DNA of 64,000 bases from Pseudomonas sp. B21_DOA (GCA_030544685.1 CP086683.1:4588001-4652000); one strand, 5' to 3'. Positions 27,744 to 38,881 are shown, numbered from the stretch's first letter. Notes: generated by a model not told the origin, from the sequence alone. Program-made: numbers and translations.

Positions 27744-29120
27744 TCACACCGTATGCAGATACCAGTTGTACTCAAGATCAGAAATCGAGTTCTCGAACTC
27801 GGCCAGCTCGCTTTCCTTGCACGCGACAAACACGTCGATGTACATCGGGTCGATGTAGCGCGCCATGACTTCGCTGTCGTCGAGCTCGCGCAGGGCGTCG
27901 CGCAGGTTGTTCGGCAGGCTCTGCTCGTTCTGCTCGTAGCTGTTGCCTTCTACCGGTGCGCCCGGCTCGATCTGATTGGTCAGACCGTGGTGAATGCCGG
28001 CCAGCACCGACGCCATCAACAGGTACGGGTTGGCATCGGCACCGGCAACGCGGTGCTCGATGCGCACGGCGTCCGCTGAACCGGTCGGCACGCGCACGGC
28101 CACGGTGCGGTTGTCGATACCCCAGCTTGGCGAGTTCGGGACATAGAACTGCGCGCCGAAGCGGCGATACGAGTTGACGTTCGGGCAGAGGAACGCCATT
28201 TGCGCCGGCAGGGTCTCGAGCACACCGCCGATCGCGTGACGCAGCGCGGCGTTCTGCTCGGGATCCTCGCTGGCGAAGATGTTGTTGCCTTCTTTGTCCA
28301 GAATCGAAATGTGCACGTGCAAACCGTTGCCGGCCTGGCCCGGATAAGGCTTGGCCATGAAAGTCGTGTCCATCTCGTGGTCGTAGGCGATGTTCTTCAC
28401 CAGACGCTTGAGCAGCACCGCGTAATCGCAGGCCTTGATCGGGTCGGAGACGTGATGCAGGTTGACTTCGAACTGCGCCGGGGCGCTTTCCTTGACGATC
28501 GCATCAGCAGGGATGCCCTGCTCTTTTGCGCCTTCGAGGATGTCCTGCAGGCAGTCGACGTATTCGTCGAGATCGTCGATCAGGTAGACCTGAGTCGACA
28601 CCGGACGCTTGCCGGATACCGGTGAACGCGGCGACTGCGGACGGCCATTCACGTTGTCCTGGTCGATCAGGTAGAACTCGAGTTCGAACGCCGCGCAGAT
28701 GGTCAGGCCGAGGTCGTCAAATTTGCGCACAACGTTGGCCAGCACTTCACGCGGGTCGGCGAAGAATGGCTGACCTTCGATTTCGTGCATGGTCATCAGC
28801 AGTTGTGCGGTCGGGCGTTTTTGCCACGGCTCGATGCTCAGGGTGCCGGGGATCGGGTAGCAGATGCGGTCGGCATCGCCAATATCGAGGCCCAGACCGG
28901 TGCTTTCCACCGTCGAGCCGTTGATGTCCAGCGCGAACAGCGACGCCGGCAGGTTGATGCCTTTTTCGTACACCTTATGAAGACTGGTGCGTTCGATGCG
29001 CTTACCGCGCACCACACCGTTCATATCCGCAATCAGAAGGTCGACGTACAAAACCTCAGGATATTTCTTAAGGAATGCGTTGGCTTCGTTGAGTTGAACG
29101 GTACGCAGAGGGACCGACAT
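27744..29120 (-). CDS. puuA: Gamma-glutamylputrescine synthetase-like protein (PuuA/SpuB type)
   Basis: The second glutamine synthetase-like ligase of the window, 458 residues. It has AAFELEFYLID, QFEVNLHHVSD, GNGLHVHISI, NSYRRFGAQFYVPNSPSWGIDNRT and RIEHRVAGADANPYLLMASVL. It is the first gene of the leftward puuA-puuC-puuB-puuR set and is divergent from puuD, as spuB and spuA neighbour each other in P. aeruginosa. It differs from the 14456 copy along its whole length, so the two probably prefer different amines. Confidence 0.88.
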   Translation of the reverse strand: MSVPLRTVQLNEANAFLKKYPEVLYVDLLIADMNGVVRGKRIERTSLHKVYEKGINLPASLFALDINGSTVESTGLGLDIGDADRICYPIPGTLSIEPWQKRPTAQLLMTMHEIEGQPFFADPREVLANVVRKFDDLGLTICAAFELEFYLIDQDNVNGRPQSPRSPVSGKRPVSTQVYLIDDLDEYVDCLQDILEGAKEQGIPADAIVKESAPAQFEVNLHHVSDPIKACDYAVLLKRLVKNIAYDHEMDTTFMAKPYPGQAGNGLHVHISILDKEGNNIFASEDPEQNAALRHAIGGVLETLPAQMAFLCPNVNSYRRFGAQFYVPNSPSWGIDNRTVAVRVPTGSADAVRIEHRVAGADANPYLLMASVLAGIHHGLTNQIEPGAPVEGNSYEQNEQSLPNNLRDALRELDDSEVMARYIDPMYIDVFVACKESELAEFENSISDLEYNWYLHTV

Positions 29121-29402
29121 GATGCACCTATTTAGCTGTTAATTATTATGTTCACCACCGTGTTGCGCAGCCAGTCAATCCGAAAGGCAAAGTGAAGTCA
29201 ATAGCGCACACCCTGCCCTGCAGCCTTTATTTTTCGGGCCTTTATTAACACTCTCGTGCCATATCCGTCGCTAAACCCCGGTAAACCCGAGCGATTTGAT
29301 GAACGGCGTTTAGAATTTTTTACATGGCAGTTGTTAATTAAAATCAACGAGGCTAAGCTCCGGAAAAGCTCGTTCAAGTGACAGACTTCGAGGTGAATAA
29401 AA
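29121..29402. promoter_or_regulatory. Divergent promoter region between puuA and puuD
   Basis: This 282-bp AT-rich gap must hold the promoters of both the puuA set and puuD. TTTACATGG and TTAATTAAAATC upstream of puuD are candidate promoter elements with imperfect spacing. I could not identify a clear palindromic PuuR operator. AGGTGAATAAAAATG gives puuD its ribosome-binding site. Confidence 0.5.
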
Positions 29403-30164
29403 ATGGCATTCAAGCCATTGATCGGCGTTACTGCGTGCGTCAAACAGATTGGCCTGCACCCCTATCACATCAGCGGCGACAAGTACGTACGTGCTGTCAG
29501 CGTTGGCGCCCAAGGGTTGCCAGTGGTCATTCCTTCCCTCGGCAATCTGACTGAAATCGATGACCTGCTCGGTCAGCTTGACGGTCTGTTGCTGACCGGC
29601 TCGCCGTCTAACGTGGAGCCCTTCCACTATCAAGGCCCGGCCAGTGCGCCCGGCACGGATCATGATCCAGCCCGCGACGCCACCACCCTTCCTTTATTGC
29701 GGGCAGCCATCGCTGCCGGCGTTCCGGTGCTCGGCATCTGCCGTGGCTTCCAGGAAATGAACGTGGCCTTCGGCGGCAGCCTGCATCAGAAGGTGCACGA
29801 GCTGCCCGGCATGCTCGATCACCGCGAGGCCGACAGCCCGGATGTAGCCGTGCAATACGCACCGGCCCATGCGGTCAGCGCGCTCGCTGGCGGTGTGTTC
29901 GAAGCGCTGGAGCTGCCCAACGAATTTCAGGTGAATTCGATTCACAGCCAAGGCATCGACCGCCTCGCTCCCGGCCTGCGCGCTGAAGCCGTGGCGCCGG
30001 ATGGCCTGATCGAAGCGATCTCGGTCGAGCACAGCCCGACCTTCGCCCTAGGCGTGCAATGGCACCCGGAATGGCAGGTGCTGGACAACCCGAACTACCT
30101 GAAGATTTTCCAGGCGTTCGGCGAGGCTTGCCGGCAACGGGCGGCGAAGCGCAGTCAGCGCTGA
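29403..30164 (+). CDS. puuD: Gamma-glutamyl-GABA hydrolase PuuD/SpuA (class I glutamine amidotransferase-like)
   Basis: A peptidase C26 enzyme that frees GABA from gamma-glutamyl-GABA. The 253 residues include IGVTACVKQIG at the start, the nucleophile elbow VLGICRGFQEMNV (Cys in GICRG) and the C-terminal GVQWHPEWQ with the catalytic His and Glu. It is divergent from puuA and starts the rightward half of the locus. It is followed after a 365-bp gap by potA. Confidence 0.93.
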   Translation: MAFKPLIGVTACVKQIGLHPYHISGDKYVRAVSVGAQGLPVVIPSLGNLTEIDDLLGQLDGLLLTGSPSNVEPFHYQGPASAPGTDHDPARDATTLPLLRAAIAAGVPVLGICRGFQEMNVAFGGSLHQKVHELPGMLDHREADSPDVAVQYAPAHAVSALAGGVFEALELPNEFQVNSIHSQGIDRLAPGLRAEAVAPDGLIEAISVEHSPTFALGVQWHPEWQVLDNPNYLKIFQAFGEACRQRAAKRSQR

Positions 30165-30529
30165 CGCAATCGCCAAATAAATAACGATTTACTGCCCCCA
30201 CGGCTGGCGGGTGTGCGTTTGCACATCCGTCAGTCGTGAACCGCAACACCCGTGATAACAACAAGTACGACCCAGGCAGCCAGGACGGCGGCGCCGAGCA
30301 AGCCGGACGGCAGGAGCAAGACCTTCAGATCAATGCAAAACCCTGTGGGAGCGAGCTTGCTCGCGAAAGCGGTGTGTCAGGTAACAACGATGTCGGCTGA
30401 CACGACGTCTTCGCGAGCAAGCTCGCTCCCACAGAGGATGTGATCCGACTGGGAATGCACCTGCAGGCTTGCAATCCACTTAAGCCCGGCCACGTTGGCC
30501 AGGCACACGAAACCTGTTGGGAGTTTCAC
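30165..30529. other. 365-bp gap between puuD and potA without a clear gene
   Basis: The gap holds a REPIN (30342-30434). Before it, a GTG frame from 30236 to 30400 could encode 54 residues (starting MNRNTRDNNKYDPGSQ) but has no ribosome-binding site and runs into the REPIN. A spuC-type aminotransferase, which P. aeruginosa has in its spu cluster, is not here. Confidence 0.6.
30342..30434. repeat. REPIN upstream of potA
   Basis: CTGTGGGAGCGAGCTTGCTC and its inverse GAGCAAGCTCGCTCCCACAG are about 50 bp apart. The GAGCTTGCTC core is nearer the RAYT-linked family than the GAGCCTGCTC copies. Confidence 0.9.
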
Positions 30530-31671
30530 ATGGCAAACGCCTCCAGCACTTACCGCAAGGCACTCGAAGGTCATCAGCAACCGAAAAAGGTGCTGGTGAA
30601 AGTCGATCGTGTCACCAAGAAGTTCGACGAAACCGTGGCCGTGGACGATGTGTCCCTGGAGATCCATCAGGGCGAGATTTTCGCGCTGCTGGGCGGTTCC
30701 GGGTCGGGCAAATCGACGCTGCTGCGCATGCTCGCCGGTTTCGAGCGGCCGACCGAGGGGCGGATTCTGCTCGATGGCGTGGACATCACCGACATGCCGC
30801 CCTATGAGCGGCCGATCAACATGATGTTCCAGTCCTACGCGCTGTTCCCGCACATGACCGTGGCGCAGAACATCGCCTTCGGCCTCAAGCAGGACCGTTT
30901 GCCCGCCAGCGAAATCGATGCCCGCGTCGAAGAAATGCTGCGTCTGGTGCACATGACCCAATACGCCAAGCGCCGCCCGCACCAGTTGTCCGGCGGCCAG
31001 CGACAGCGCGTCGCCCTCGCCCGCTCGTTGGCCAAACGACCGAAACTGTTGCTGCTCGACGAGCCGATGGGTGCGCTGGATAAAAGCTGCGCTCGCAGAT
31101 GCAGCTTGAGCTGGTGGAGATCATCGAGCGCGTCGGCGTGACCTGCGTGATGGTGACCCACGATCAGGAAGAAGCCATGACCATGGCCCAGCGCATCGCG
31201 ATCATGCACCTGGGCTGGATCGCGCAGATCGGCAGCCCGGTGGACATTTATGAAGCGCCGGTCAGCCGCATGGTCTGCGAATTCATCGGCAACGTGAACG
31301 CCTTTGACGGCACCGTGGTGGAAGACCTGGAAGGCCACGCGATCATTCACAGCCCGGACTTGCAGCAGAAGATCTATGTCGGTCACGGCGTCAGCACGTC
31401 GGTGCAGGACAAGTCGATCACCTACGCCATCCGCCCGGAAAAAATGCTCGTCAGCACCACCCAACCGGAATTCCGCTACAACTGGTCCGAGGGCAAGGTG
31501 CACGACATCGCCTACCTCGGCGGCCACTCGGTGTTCTACGTCGAGCTGCCCGGCGGCAAGATCGTCCAGTCGTTCATGGCCAATGCCGAACGCCGTGGCG
31601 CGCGGCCGACCTGGGACGACAAGGTCTATGTCTGGTGGGAAGACGACAGCGGCGTGGTGCTGCGCTCATGA
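30530..31671 (+). CDS. potA: Polyamine ABC transporter ATP-binding protein PotA, frame broken
   Basis: The ATPase of a putrescine/spermidine importer. The restored protein is 380 residues, with Walker [10 protein letters not shown], the signature [16 protein letters not shown], Walker [13 protein letters not shown] and the switch His in VTHDQEEA, followed by the C-terminal TOBE domain ([11 protein letters not shown]). The A run 31082-31085 is one base short; restoring it gives [15 protein letters not shown]. Ribosome-binding site GGGAG precedes ATG 30530. Its stop overlaps the start of potB as ATGA. Confidence 0.93.
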
Positions 31672-32582
31672 GAACTTTCAATCAGCAATTCTTGCGCCTG
31701 GTGCCCAGCGGACGAAAACTGGTGATCGGTATTCCGTTCATCTGGCTGTTCCTGTTCTTCATGCTGCCGTTCTTTCTGGTGATGAAGATCAGCTTCTCGG
31801 AAGCCGCGCTGTCGATCCCGCCGTACTCGGAGATCTACACCTTCGCCGAACAGAAATTCCAGCTGCTGCTGAACATCGGCAACTACACGCTGCTCGGTGA
31901 AGACGAGCTGTATCTGTCCGCATACCTTGGCTCGCTGAAGGTCGCGGCACTGAGCACGCTGATGTGCCTGGTGATCGGTTTCCCCATGGCCTACGCGATC
32001 ACCAAGACCGGCAAGGAAACCCAAAACGTCCTGCTGCTGTTGATCATGATGCCAACCTGGACGGCGATTCTGATCCGCGTGTATGCGTGGATGGGCATCC
32101 TCAGCAACAACGGTTTGCTCAACGCGTTCCTGATGTGGACCGGGCTCACCGATCATCCGATCGAGATCCTCAACACCAACACTGCCGTCTATATCGGTGT
32201 GGTTTACGCGTATCTGCCGTTCATGGTGCTGCCGCTCTACGCCAACCTGGTCAAGCATGACAACAGCCTGCTGGAAGCCGCGCAGGATCTGGGCTCAAGC
32301 AACTTCAACAACTTCTGGAAGATCACCGTGCCACTGGCCAAGAACGGCATCATTGCCGGCTGCATGCTGGTGTTCATTCCGGTAGTTGGCGAATTCGTGA
32401 TCCCGGAACTGCTGGGTGGCCCGGAGACGCTGATGATCGGTCGCGTGCTGTGGCAAGAGTTCTTCAATAACCGCGACTGGCCGGTAGCGTCCGCGCTGGC
32501 AGTGGTCATGCTGTTGATCCTGATTGTGCCGATTCTGCTGTTCAACCGCAGCCAGGCCAAAGAGATGGAGGCACGGGGATGA
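31668..32582 (+). CDS. potB: Polyamine ABC transporter permease PotB
   Basis: A 304-residue inner-membrane permease with six membrane segments. The cytoplasmic EAA loop is EAAQDLGSSNFNNFWKITVPL, which couples to PotA. The segment AAALSIPPYSEIY-like loop after the first helix is periplasmic and contacts the binding protein. It starts within the potA stop (ATGA) and its own stop overlaps the potC start, so the three cytoplasmic and membrane subunits are translationally coupled. Confidence 0.93.
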   Translation: MRTFNQQFLRLVPSGRKLVIGIPFIWLFLFFMLPFFLVMKISFSEAALSIPPYSEIYTFAEQKFQLLLNIGNYTLLGEDELYLSAYLGSLKVAALSTLMCLVIGFPMAYAITKTGKETQNVLLLLIMMPTWTAILIRVYAWMGILSNNGLLNAFLMWTGLTDHPIEILNTNTAVYIGVVYAYLPFMVLPLYANLVKHDNSLLEAAQDLGSSNFNNFWKITVPLAKNGIIAGCMLVFIPVVGEFVIPELLGGPETLMIGRVLWQEFFNNRDWPVASALAVVMLLILIVPILLFNRSQAKEMEARG

Positions 32583-33451
32583 AACGCTTCAACTTTTCCA
32601 GATTCATGCTGATCTTTGGCTTGATGTTCATTTATCTGCCGATGCTGATTCTGGTGATCTACTCGTTCAACGCCTCGAAACTGGTGACGGTGTGGGGCGG
32701 CTGGTCGATCAAGTGGTATGTCGGCCTGCTCGACAACACGCAACTGATGGGCTCGGTGCTGCGCTCGCTGGAGATCGCCTGCTACACCGCGATTGCCGCT
32801 GTGGCACTGGGCACCCTCGCCGCCTTCGTCCTGACGCGGGTGACGCGCTTCAAGGGTCGCACGCTGTTTGGTGGCCTGGTGACCGCGCCGTTGGTGATGC
32901 CGGAAGTGATCACCGGTCTGTCGCTGTTGCTGCTGTTCGTGGCGATGGCGCAGCTGATCGGCTGGCCGCAGGAGCGCGGCATCGTCACCATCTGGATCGC
33001 CCACACCACCTTTTGTGCCGCTTATGTCGCGGTGGTAGTCTCCGCGCGCCTGCGGGAGCTGGATCTGTCGATTGAAGAAGCGGCAATGGATCTGGGCGCG
33101 AAGCCGTTCAAGGTGTTTTTCCTGATCACCATTCCGATGATCGCGCCGTCGCTGGCGGCGGGTGGGATGATGTCGTTTGCCTTGTCGCTGGATGATCTGG
33201 TGCTGGCGAGCTTCGTCTCCGGCCCGGGCTCGACGACCCTGCCGATGGAAGTGTTCTCGGCGGTGCGCCTGGGTGTGAAACCCGAGATCAACGCCGTGGC
33301 CAGCCTGATTCTGCTGGCAGTGTCGCTGGTGACCTTCCTGGTCTGGTATTTCGGTCGCAAGGCGGAAGCCAACCGCAAGCGGGCGATTCAAGAAGCGATG
33401 GATCAGACCGCAAACGAGTCGTGGCAACACCCAGCAGCGGCGACTGCCTGA
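32579..33451 (+). CDS. potC: Polyamine ABC transporter permease PotC
   Basis: The second permease subunit, 290 residues and six membrane helices. Its EAA loop is EAAMDLGAKPFKVFFLITIPM. It overlaps potB by four bases (ATGA). The C-terminal tail after the last helix (RKAEANRKRAIQEAMDQ) is long and charged, as in other Pseudomonas copies. A large palindromic repeat separates it from potD. Confidence 0.93.
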   Translation: MKRFNFSRFMLIFGLMFIYLPMLILVIYSFNASKLVTVWGGWSIKWYVGLLDNTQLMGSVLRSLEIACYTAIAAVALGTLAAFVLTRVTRFKGRTLFGGLVTAPLVMPEVITGLSLLLLFVAMAQLIGWPQERGIVTIWIAHTTFCAAYVAVVVSARLRELDLSIEEAAMDLGAKPFKVFFLITIPMIAPSLAAGGMMSFALSLDDLVLASFVSGPGSTTLPMEVFSAVRLGVKPEINAVASLILLAVSLVTFLVWYFGRKAEANRKRAIQEAMDQTANESWQHPAAATA

Positions 33452-33468
33452 GCAACACCGATGAACAA

Positions 33469-33589
33469 CTGTGGCGAGGGATTTATCCCCGTTGGGCTGC
33501 GAAGCGGTCCCTGCAGTTCTACCTGAAGACTCCGTATTCAGGTTTTGCGACTGCTTCGCAGCCGAGCGGGGATAAATCCCTCGCCACAA
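33469..33589. repeat. Large inverted repeat, GGGATTTATCCCCG type, between potC and potD
   Basis: CTGTGGCGAGGGATTTATCC and its inverse GGATAAATCCCTCGCCACA frame a 120-bp element that also contains GGGCTGCGAAGC and GCTTCGCAGCC. Transcripts would fold into one long hairpin, which could stabilise the potABC message or damp transcription into potD. Confidence 0.9.
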
Positions 33590-33644
33590 GGTTCAAGTGC
33601 ACCGAGCTTTTGTTTTGTTGAATAAGAAGAAGGGAGTTGTACCG

Positions 33645-34742
33645 ATGAAAATGTTTGGCAGGACTCTGCTGACACTGTCCTTAATGGGCGCAATGGTCAT
33701 GGGCGCCCAGGCCAACGACAAGGTGCTGCGTGTTTACAACTGGTCCGATTACATCGCGCCGGAAACCGTGAAAAAATTCGAAGACGAAACCGGCATTCGC
33801 GTGACCTACGACGTCTTCGACAGTAACGAAACCCTGGAAGCGCGCCTGCTCGCCGGCAAATCCGGTTACGACATTGTCGTGCCGTCGAACAGTTTTCTGG
33901 CCAAACAGATCAAGGCCGGCGTCTATCAGCCGCTGGACAAATCGAAGCTGCCGAACTGGAAGAATCTCAACCCGGTGCTGCTGAAAAACGCCTCTGCCAG
34001 TGATCCCGACAACGCTCACGCGTTCCCGTACATGTGGGGCTCGATCGGCATCGGTTTCAATCCAGCCAAGGTCAAGGAAGTACTCGGCGCCAACGCCCCG
34101 ACCAACTCCTGGGACTTGCTGTTCAAGCCGGAGAACGCAGAAAAGCTCAAAGCCTGCGGCATCAGTTTTCTCGATTCGCCGACCGAGATGCTCCCGGCCG
34201 CCCTGCACTACCTGGGCTATCCGGTGAACGACAAGGACAAGGCGCACATTGCCGAGGCCGAAGCGCTGTTCATGAAAATCCGCCCGTACGTGGCGTATTT
34301 CCATTCCTCGAAGTACATCTCCGATCTGGCCAACGGCAACATCTGCGTGGCCGTCGGTTACTCCGGCGACGTCTTGCAGGCCAAGGCTCGCGCGGTGGAA
34401 TCGGGCAACAACGTGGTGATCGACTACAGCATTCCCAAGGAAGGCGCCGGCAGTTTCTACGACATGGTCGCCATCCCCCGTGATGCGGCGAACGTCGACA
34501 ACGCCTACCTGTTCATGGACTTCCTGATGCGCCCGGACATCATCGCCGAAGTCACCAACAGCATCGGCTACAGCAACGCCAACGCAGCGGCCACGCCATT
34601 GGTGGACGAAGCGATTCGTAACGAACCGGGCTCGTATCCGTCGCAAGCGGTGATGGCAACCTTGTATGCGGTGCCGGATCAGCCGATTGCCACGCAGCGG
34701 ATCATGACGCGCGGCTGGACGCGGGTGAAGCTCGGTAAATAA
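33645..34742 (+). CDS. potD: Polyamine-binding periplasmic protein PotD/PotF-like
   Basis: The solute-binding subunit, 365 residues, with signal peptide [20 protein letters not shown]. The mature part begins [27 protein letters not shown], the PotD/PotF/SpuD signature, and has [15 protein letters not shown] and [11 protein letters not shown]. Aromatic residues that box the amine (Trp in NWSDY, Tyr in SDY) are present. GGGAG ribosome-binding site precedes ATG 33645. Whether putrescine or spermidine is preferred cannot be read off. Confidence 0.9.
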   Translation: MKMFGRTLLTLSLMGAMVMGAQANDKVLRVYNWSDYIAPETVKKFEDETGIRVTYDVFDSNETLEARLLAGKSGYDIVVPSNSFLAKQIKAGVYQPLDKSKLPNWKNLNPVLLKNASASDPDNAHAFPYMWGSIGIGFNPAKVKEVLGANAPTNSWDLLFKPENAEKLKACGISFLDSPTEMLPAALHYLGYPVNDKDKAHIAEAEALFMKIRPYVAYFHSSKYISDLANGNICVAVGYSGDVLQAKARAVESGNNVVIDYSIPKEGAGSFYDMVAIPRDAANVDNAYLFMDFLMRPDIIAEVTNSIGYSNANAAATPLVDEAIRNEPGSYPSQAVMATLYAVPDQPIATQRIMTRGWTRVKLGK

Positions 34743-34761
34743 AAACACCGATGATCAAAAA

Positions 34762-34790
34762 TGTGGGAGCGAGCCTGCTCGCTCCCACAG
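34762..34790 (+). repeat. Collapsed REP hairpin after potD
   Basis: TGTGGGAGCGAG-CCTG-CTCGCTCCCACA is a nearly perfect palindrome with 12 pairs and a tiny loop. It looks like a REPIN that has lost its linker and half of each REP. It could act as a 3' stabiliser of the potD message. Confidence 0.8.
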
Positions 34791-34871
34791 TGGATCGGTG
34801 TTAGCCGGCCAGATTTTGACAATTTCCGTTCACGCAGCGCCTTACCACCGCTGCCCCCTGCTCTGAACGGC

Positions 34872-34927
34872 CTCACCCGGCTCCCTCGGCTCGGGTGAAT
34901 TTGCAGGCGCCTTCGGGCGCCTTTTTT
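34872..34927 (+). terminator. Terminator after potD
   Basis: The hairpin AGGCGC-CTTCGG-GCGCCT (34905-34922) is followed by a T run. A second hairpin, TCACCCG...CGGGTGA (34872-34897), sits just upstream. Confidence 0.8.
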
Positions 34928-34933
34928 GTCCGT

Positions 34934-35473
34934 TCAGACCAGCGGCCAGTCCTGCACAACCCGATAGCGGCCCTTGTGCGATTCGAACAGGGCGAAGCGT
35001 TCAGCGCGCAGAAAGAACTCCGGCGGGGTGCTCGCTTCTGGCTCTGGCGCGCGGTATTCGCGTGCCAAGGTCAGGTGCGGGCGAAACTCATGAGTGGGCT
35101 CGTCAAAACCGAACGGCAACATTGCCTGCTCCAGCGCGTAGACCAGGCGCAACAACGCCGGCGGTGCCTGCTCGGGCGCCAGCGACAACACACCGGCGCG
35201 ATGCCAGACCTGCAATCGATCCAGCGCAAGCTGCAACGCTTCGCCCGGAATACGCACACTGCCTGCGGCTTCACAAACGCCGTGGATCTGCGCCAGCGGC
35301 ACCGCCCCGAGGAACAGCAAGGTCAGATGAAAGTTATCCGCCGGTACCGGCTTGCCGCTGCGCAGGCCCAGTTCCGCACGCCACTGGGCGATGGCTTTGC
35401 GCTGCGCCGACGGGCAATCCAAAGCGAAAAACAGCCGTTTCGACGGTTCATCCTTGCGCACCCCATCAATCAT
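34934..35473 (-). CDS. thpR: RNA 2',3'-cyclic phosphodiesterase ThpR (2H family)
   Basis: ThpR opens 2',3'-cyclic phosphate ends of RNA and was first known as 2'-5' RNA ligase. The 179-residue protein has RLFFALDCP at the start and the two HxT active-site motifs, HLTLLFLG and HLTLARE, at the expected distance. ATG at 35473 with AGGGCA upstream gives a length close to E. coli ThpR; an in-frame ATG at 35515 would add 14 residues. Confidence 0.9.
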   Translation of the reverse strand: MIDGVRKDEPSKRLFFALDCPSAQRKAIAQWRAELGLRSGKPVPADNFHLTLLFLGAVPLAQIHGVCEAAGSVRIPGEALQLALDRLQVWHRAGVLSLAPEQAPPALLRLVYALEQAMLPFGFDEPTHEFRPHLTLAREYRAPEPEASTPPEFFLRAERFALFESHKGRYRVVQDWPLV

Positions 35474-35580
35474 TGCCCTGCCCCCTTTTTCGTCATCATC
35501 GAGCCGATTCAACACAGCCTGTTCTGACGACTCGTGACAGGAAGCTATAGTTCAAGGATTGCCAACAACCGGAGGCTGCC

Positions 35581-35775
35581 ATGCGCGAGATCCTCAGCAA
35601 AGAACCCTGGTGGGCCCGGCCACCAAATCCTGGACAGGACGAAAGCGAACTTGAATGGGGCTGGCTGGTGCATTACAACGAAGGCGAACCCCGCTTCGAA
35701 TTCGTCCGCGAACGGCCAACCGACGAACAGATCCGCAACCGCAAGGGCTGTCGCATCACGCCGTCTGCCGAGTGA
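35581..35775 (+). CDS. Small conserved-looking hypothetical protein, 64 residues
   Basis: The protein is MREILSKEPWWARPPNPGQD then a hydrophilic stretch ending GCRITPSAE. It is rich in Trp, Glu and Arg, soluble, and has no known domain. A strong GGAGG ribosome-binding site (CCGGAGGCTGCC) precedes the ATG. It is divergent from thpR with only about 107 bp between. Confidence 0.65.
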   Translation: MREILSKEPWWARPPNPGQDESELEWGWLVHYNEGEPRFEFVRERPTDEQIRNRKGCRITPSAE

Positions 35776-35786
35776 CGCAAACCCGA

Positions 35787-35813
35787 GGTCGCCTGCCCGC
35801 AAAGCAGGCGACC
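35787..35813. terminator. Hairpin between the 64-residue gene and convergent cysG
   Basis: GGTCGCCTGC and GCAGGCGACC form a ten-pair stem between two converging genes. The T run is weak on both strands, so this may be a poor bidirectional terminator. Confidence 0.55.
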
Positions 35814-35818
35814 CGGTT

Positions 35819-37211
35819 TCAGACCTGGGCCTGAGCCCCTTCGAACCACGCCAGTTTTTCGCGCAGCTGCACCGCCTCGCCAACGATCACCAGTGTTGGC
35901 GCATGCACTTCATGCTCCGCCACCAGTCGCGGCAAGTCGGCCAGAGTGCCGGTGAAGACCCGCTGGTTGACCGTGGTGCCCTGCTGAATCAGTGCCGCCG
36001 GGGTATCCGCCGCACGACCATGCTTGATCAACTGCTCGCAGATGATCGGCAGGCCGACCAGGCCCATGTAGAACACCAGCGTCTGCGCCGGGGCGACAAG
36101 GTCGGCCCATGGCAGATCGGTAGAACCGTCCTTCAAGTGGCCAGTGACAAACCGCACGGATTGCGCGTGATCACGATGGGTCAGCGGAATCCCGGCATAC
36201 GCCGCGCAACCGCTGGCCGCCGTGATGCCCGGCACGACCTGAAACGGAATGCCGTGGGCTGCCAGTTCCTCGATCTCTTCGCCACCGCGGCCGAAGATGA
36301 ACGGATCGCCGCCCTTCAACCGCACCACGCGCTTGCCGGCCTTGGCCAGATCGACCAGTTGCTGGTTGATCTGATCCTGCGGCACGGCGTGTTCGGAGCG
36401 ACGCTTGCCGACATACACCCGCTCAGCGTCGCGACGGCACAATTCGAGAATCGCCGGCGCTACCAAGCGGTCATAGAGCACCACATCGGCTTGCTGCATC
36501 AGCCGCAGCGCGCGGAAGGTCAACAGATCCGGATCACCCGGACCGGCACCGACCAGATAAACCTCGCCCGTGGTGACCATGGGCTCGCCATCGACCTTGG
36601 CCTGCAACAGGCGCTCGGCTTGCGCGCCTTGCCCGGCCAGTTGGCGATCAGCGATCGGGCCCTGGAAAACGTCTTCCCAGAAGCCGCGACGCTGCTGCAC
36701 ATCCGGAAACAGGTTTTTTACCTGATGGCGGAAGCGCGCCGCGAGCCCGGCGAGCTGACCGTAAGTCGAAGGAATCCAGGTTTCGATCTTGGCGCGAATC
36801 AAGCGCGCCAATACCGGCGCATCGCCGCCGCTGGAGACTGCAATGATCAACGGCGAGCGGTCGACGATTGCCGGGAAGATCACGCTGCACAAGGCCGGCG
36901 CATCCACCACATTGACCGGCACGCAACGCCGGTGGGCATCGGTGGAGACTTGCGCGTTTAGCGTTTCGTCGTCGGTCGCGGCAATGATCAGCCCGCAACC
37001 GTCCAGATCCGTTTCGGCGTAACCACGCAGCAGGCATTCGCCGCCGCTGGCAGCGACCAGTTCAGCCAGTTGCGTTTCAATCTCAGGTGCGACCACCCGC
37101 AGCAGCGCACCGGCATCGGCCAGCAGGCGGGATTTGCGCAAGGCAATTTCCCCCACCGACAACCAACACACGACTGCCGCGCAGGTTGTGAAACAGCGGC
37201 AGATATTTCAT
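35819..37211 (-). CDS. cysG: Siroheme synthase CysG, frame broken near the N terminus
   Basis: A trifunctional enzyme: the N-terminal CysG-B part oxidises and chelates iron (precorrin-2 dehydrogenase/ferrochelatase) and the C-terminal part methylates uroporphyrinogen III. The restored 464 residues begin [20 protein letters not shown]. The methyltransferase half has [38 protein letters not shown] and [20 protein letters not shown]. The C run 37150-37154 appears two bases short, giving the expected [18 protein letters not shown] 37211 directly follows the serS stop. Confidence 0.93.
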
Positions 37212-38504
<1,293 letters not shown>

Positions 38505-38507
38505 TTA

Positions 38508-38881
38508 TCAAAGTTTGGTCAGGGACAGGCCGGCCCACGTGGCGAGCAGCCCGCCGAATACGCTGAGTGCCGCATAGCCAAGGGCCAGCAGCACTTGCCC
38601 GCTTTCCAGCAGGCGCACCGTATCCAGTGAAAAGGATGAAAAAGTCGTCAGCCCCCGAGGAAGCCGACCATCAACCCGGCACGCACCTCGATCGGCACCT
38701 CCGGGCGTATCAAAAACAGGCCGTACAACACGCCGATCAACAGGCAGCCCACGATATTAACGGCCAGCGTCGCGGTATAGAAGTGCCGCGGCCAATTGGC
38801 GCTGACCCAATTACCCGTGGCGAAGCGCAACAACGTGCCGGCAACACCGCCGACCGACACTGCAAGGATCAATGGGACCAC
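38508..38881 (-). CDS. crcB: Fluoride channel CrcB (Fluc), frame broken
   Basis: CrcB/Fluc is a dual-topology fluoride exporter. The restored 124 residues have four membrane helices, [23 protein letters not shown] and the pore motif [14 protein letters not shown]. The C run 38652-38656 is one base short, which would cut the protein after GFLGG. The start is GTG at 38881, whose G is shared with the TAG stop of rarA, so the two are tightly coupled. No fluoride riboswitch is expected inside this operon, and none is visible. Confidence 0.9.

Noticed and set aside
30236..30400. A 54-residue ORF between puuD and potA
   Set aside because: GTG start without a ribosome-binding site, and its last third lies in a REPIN.
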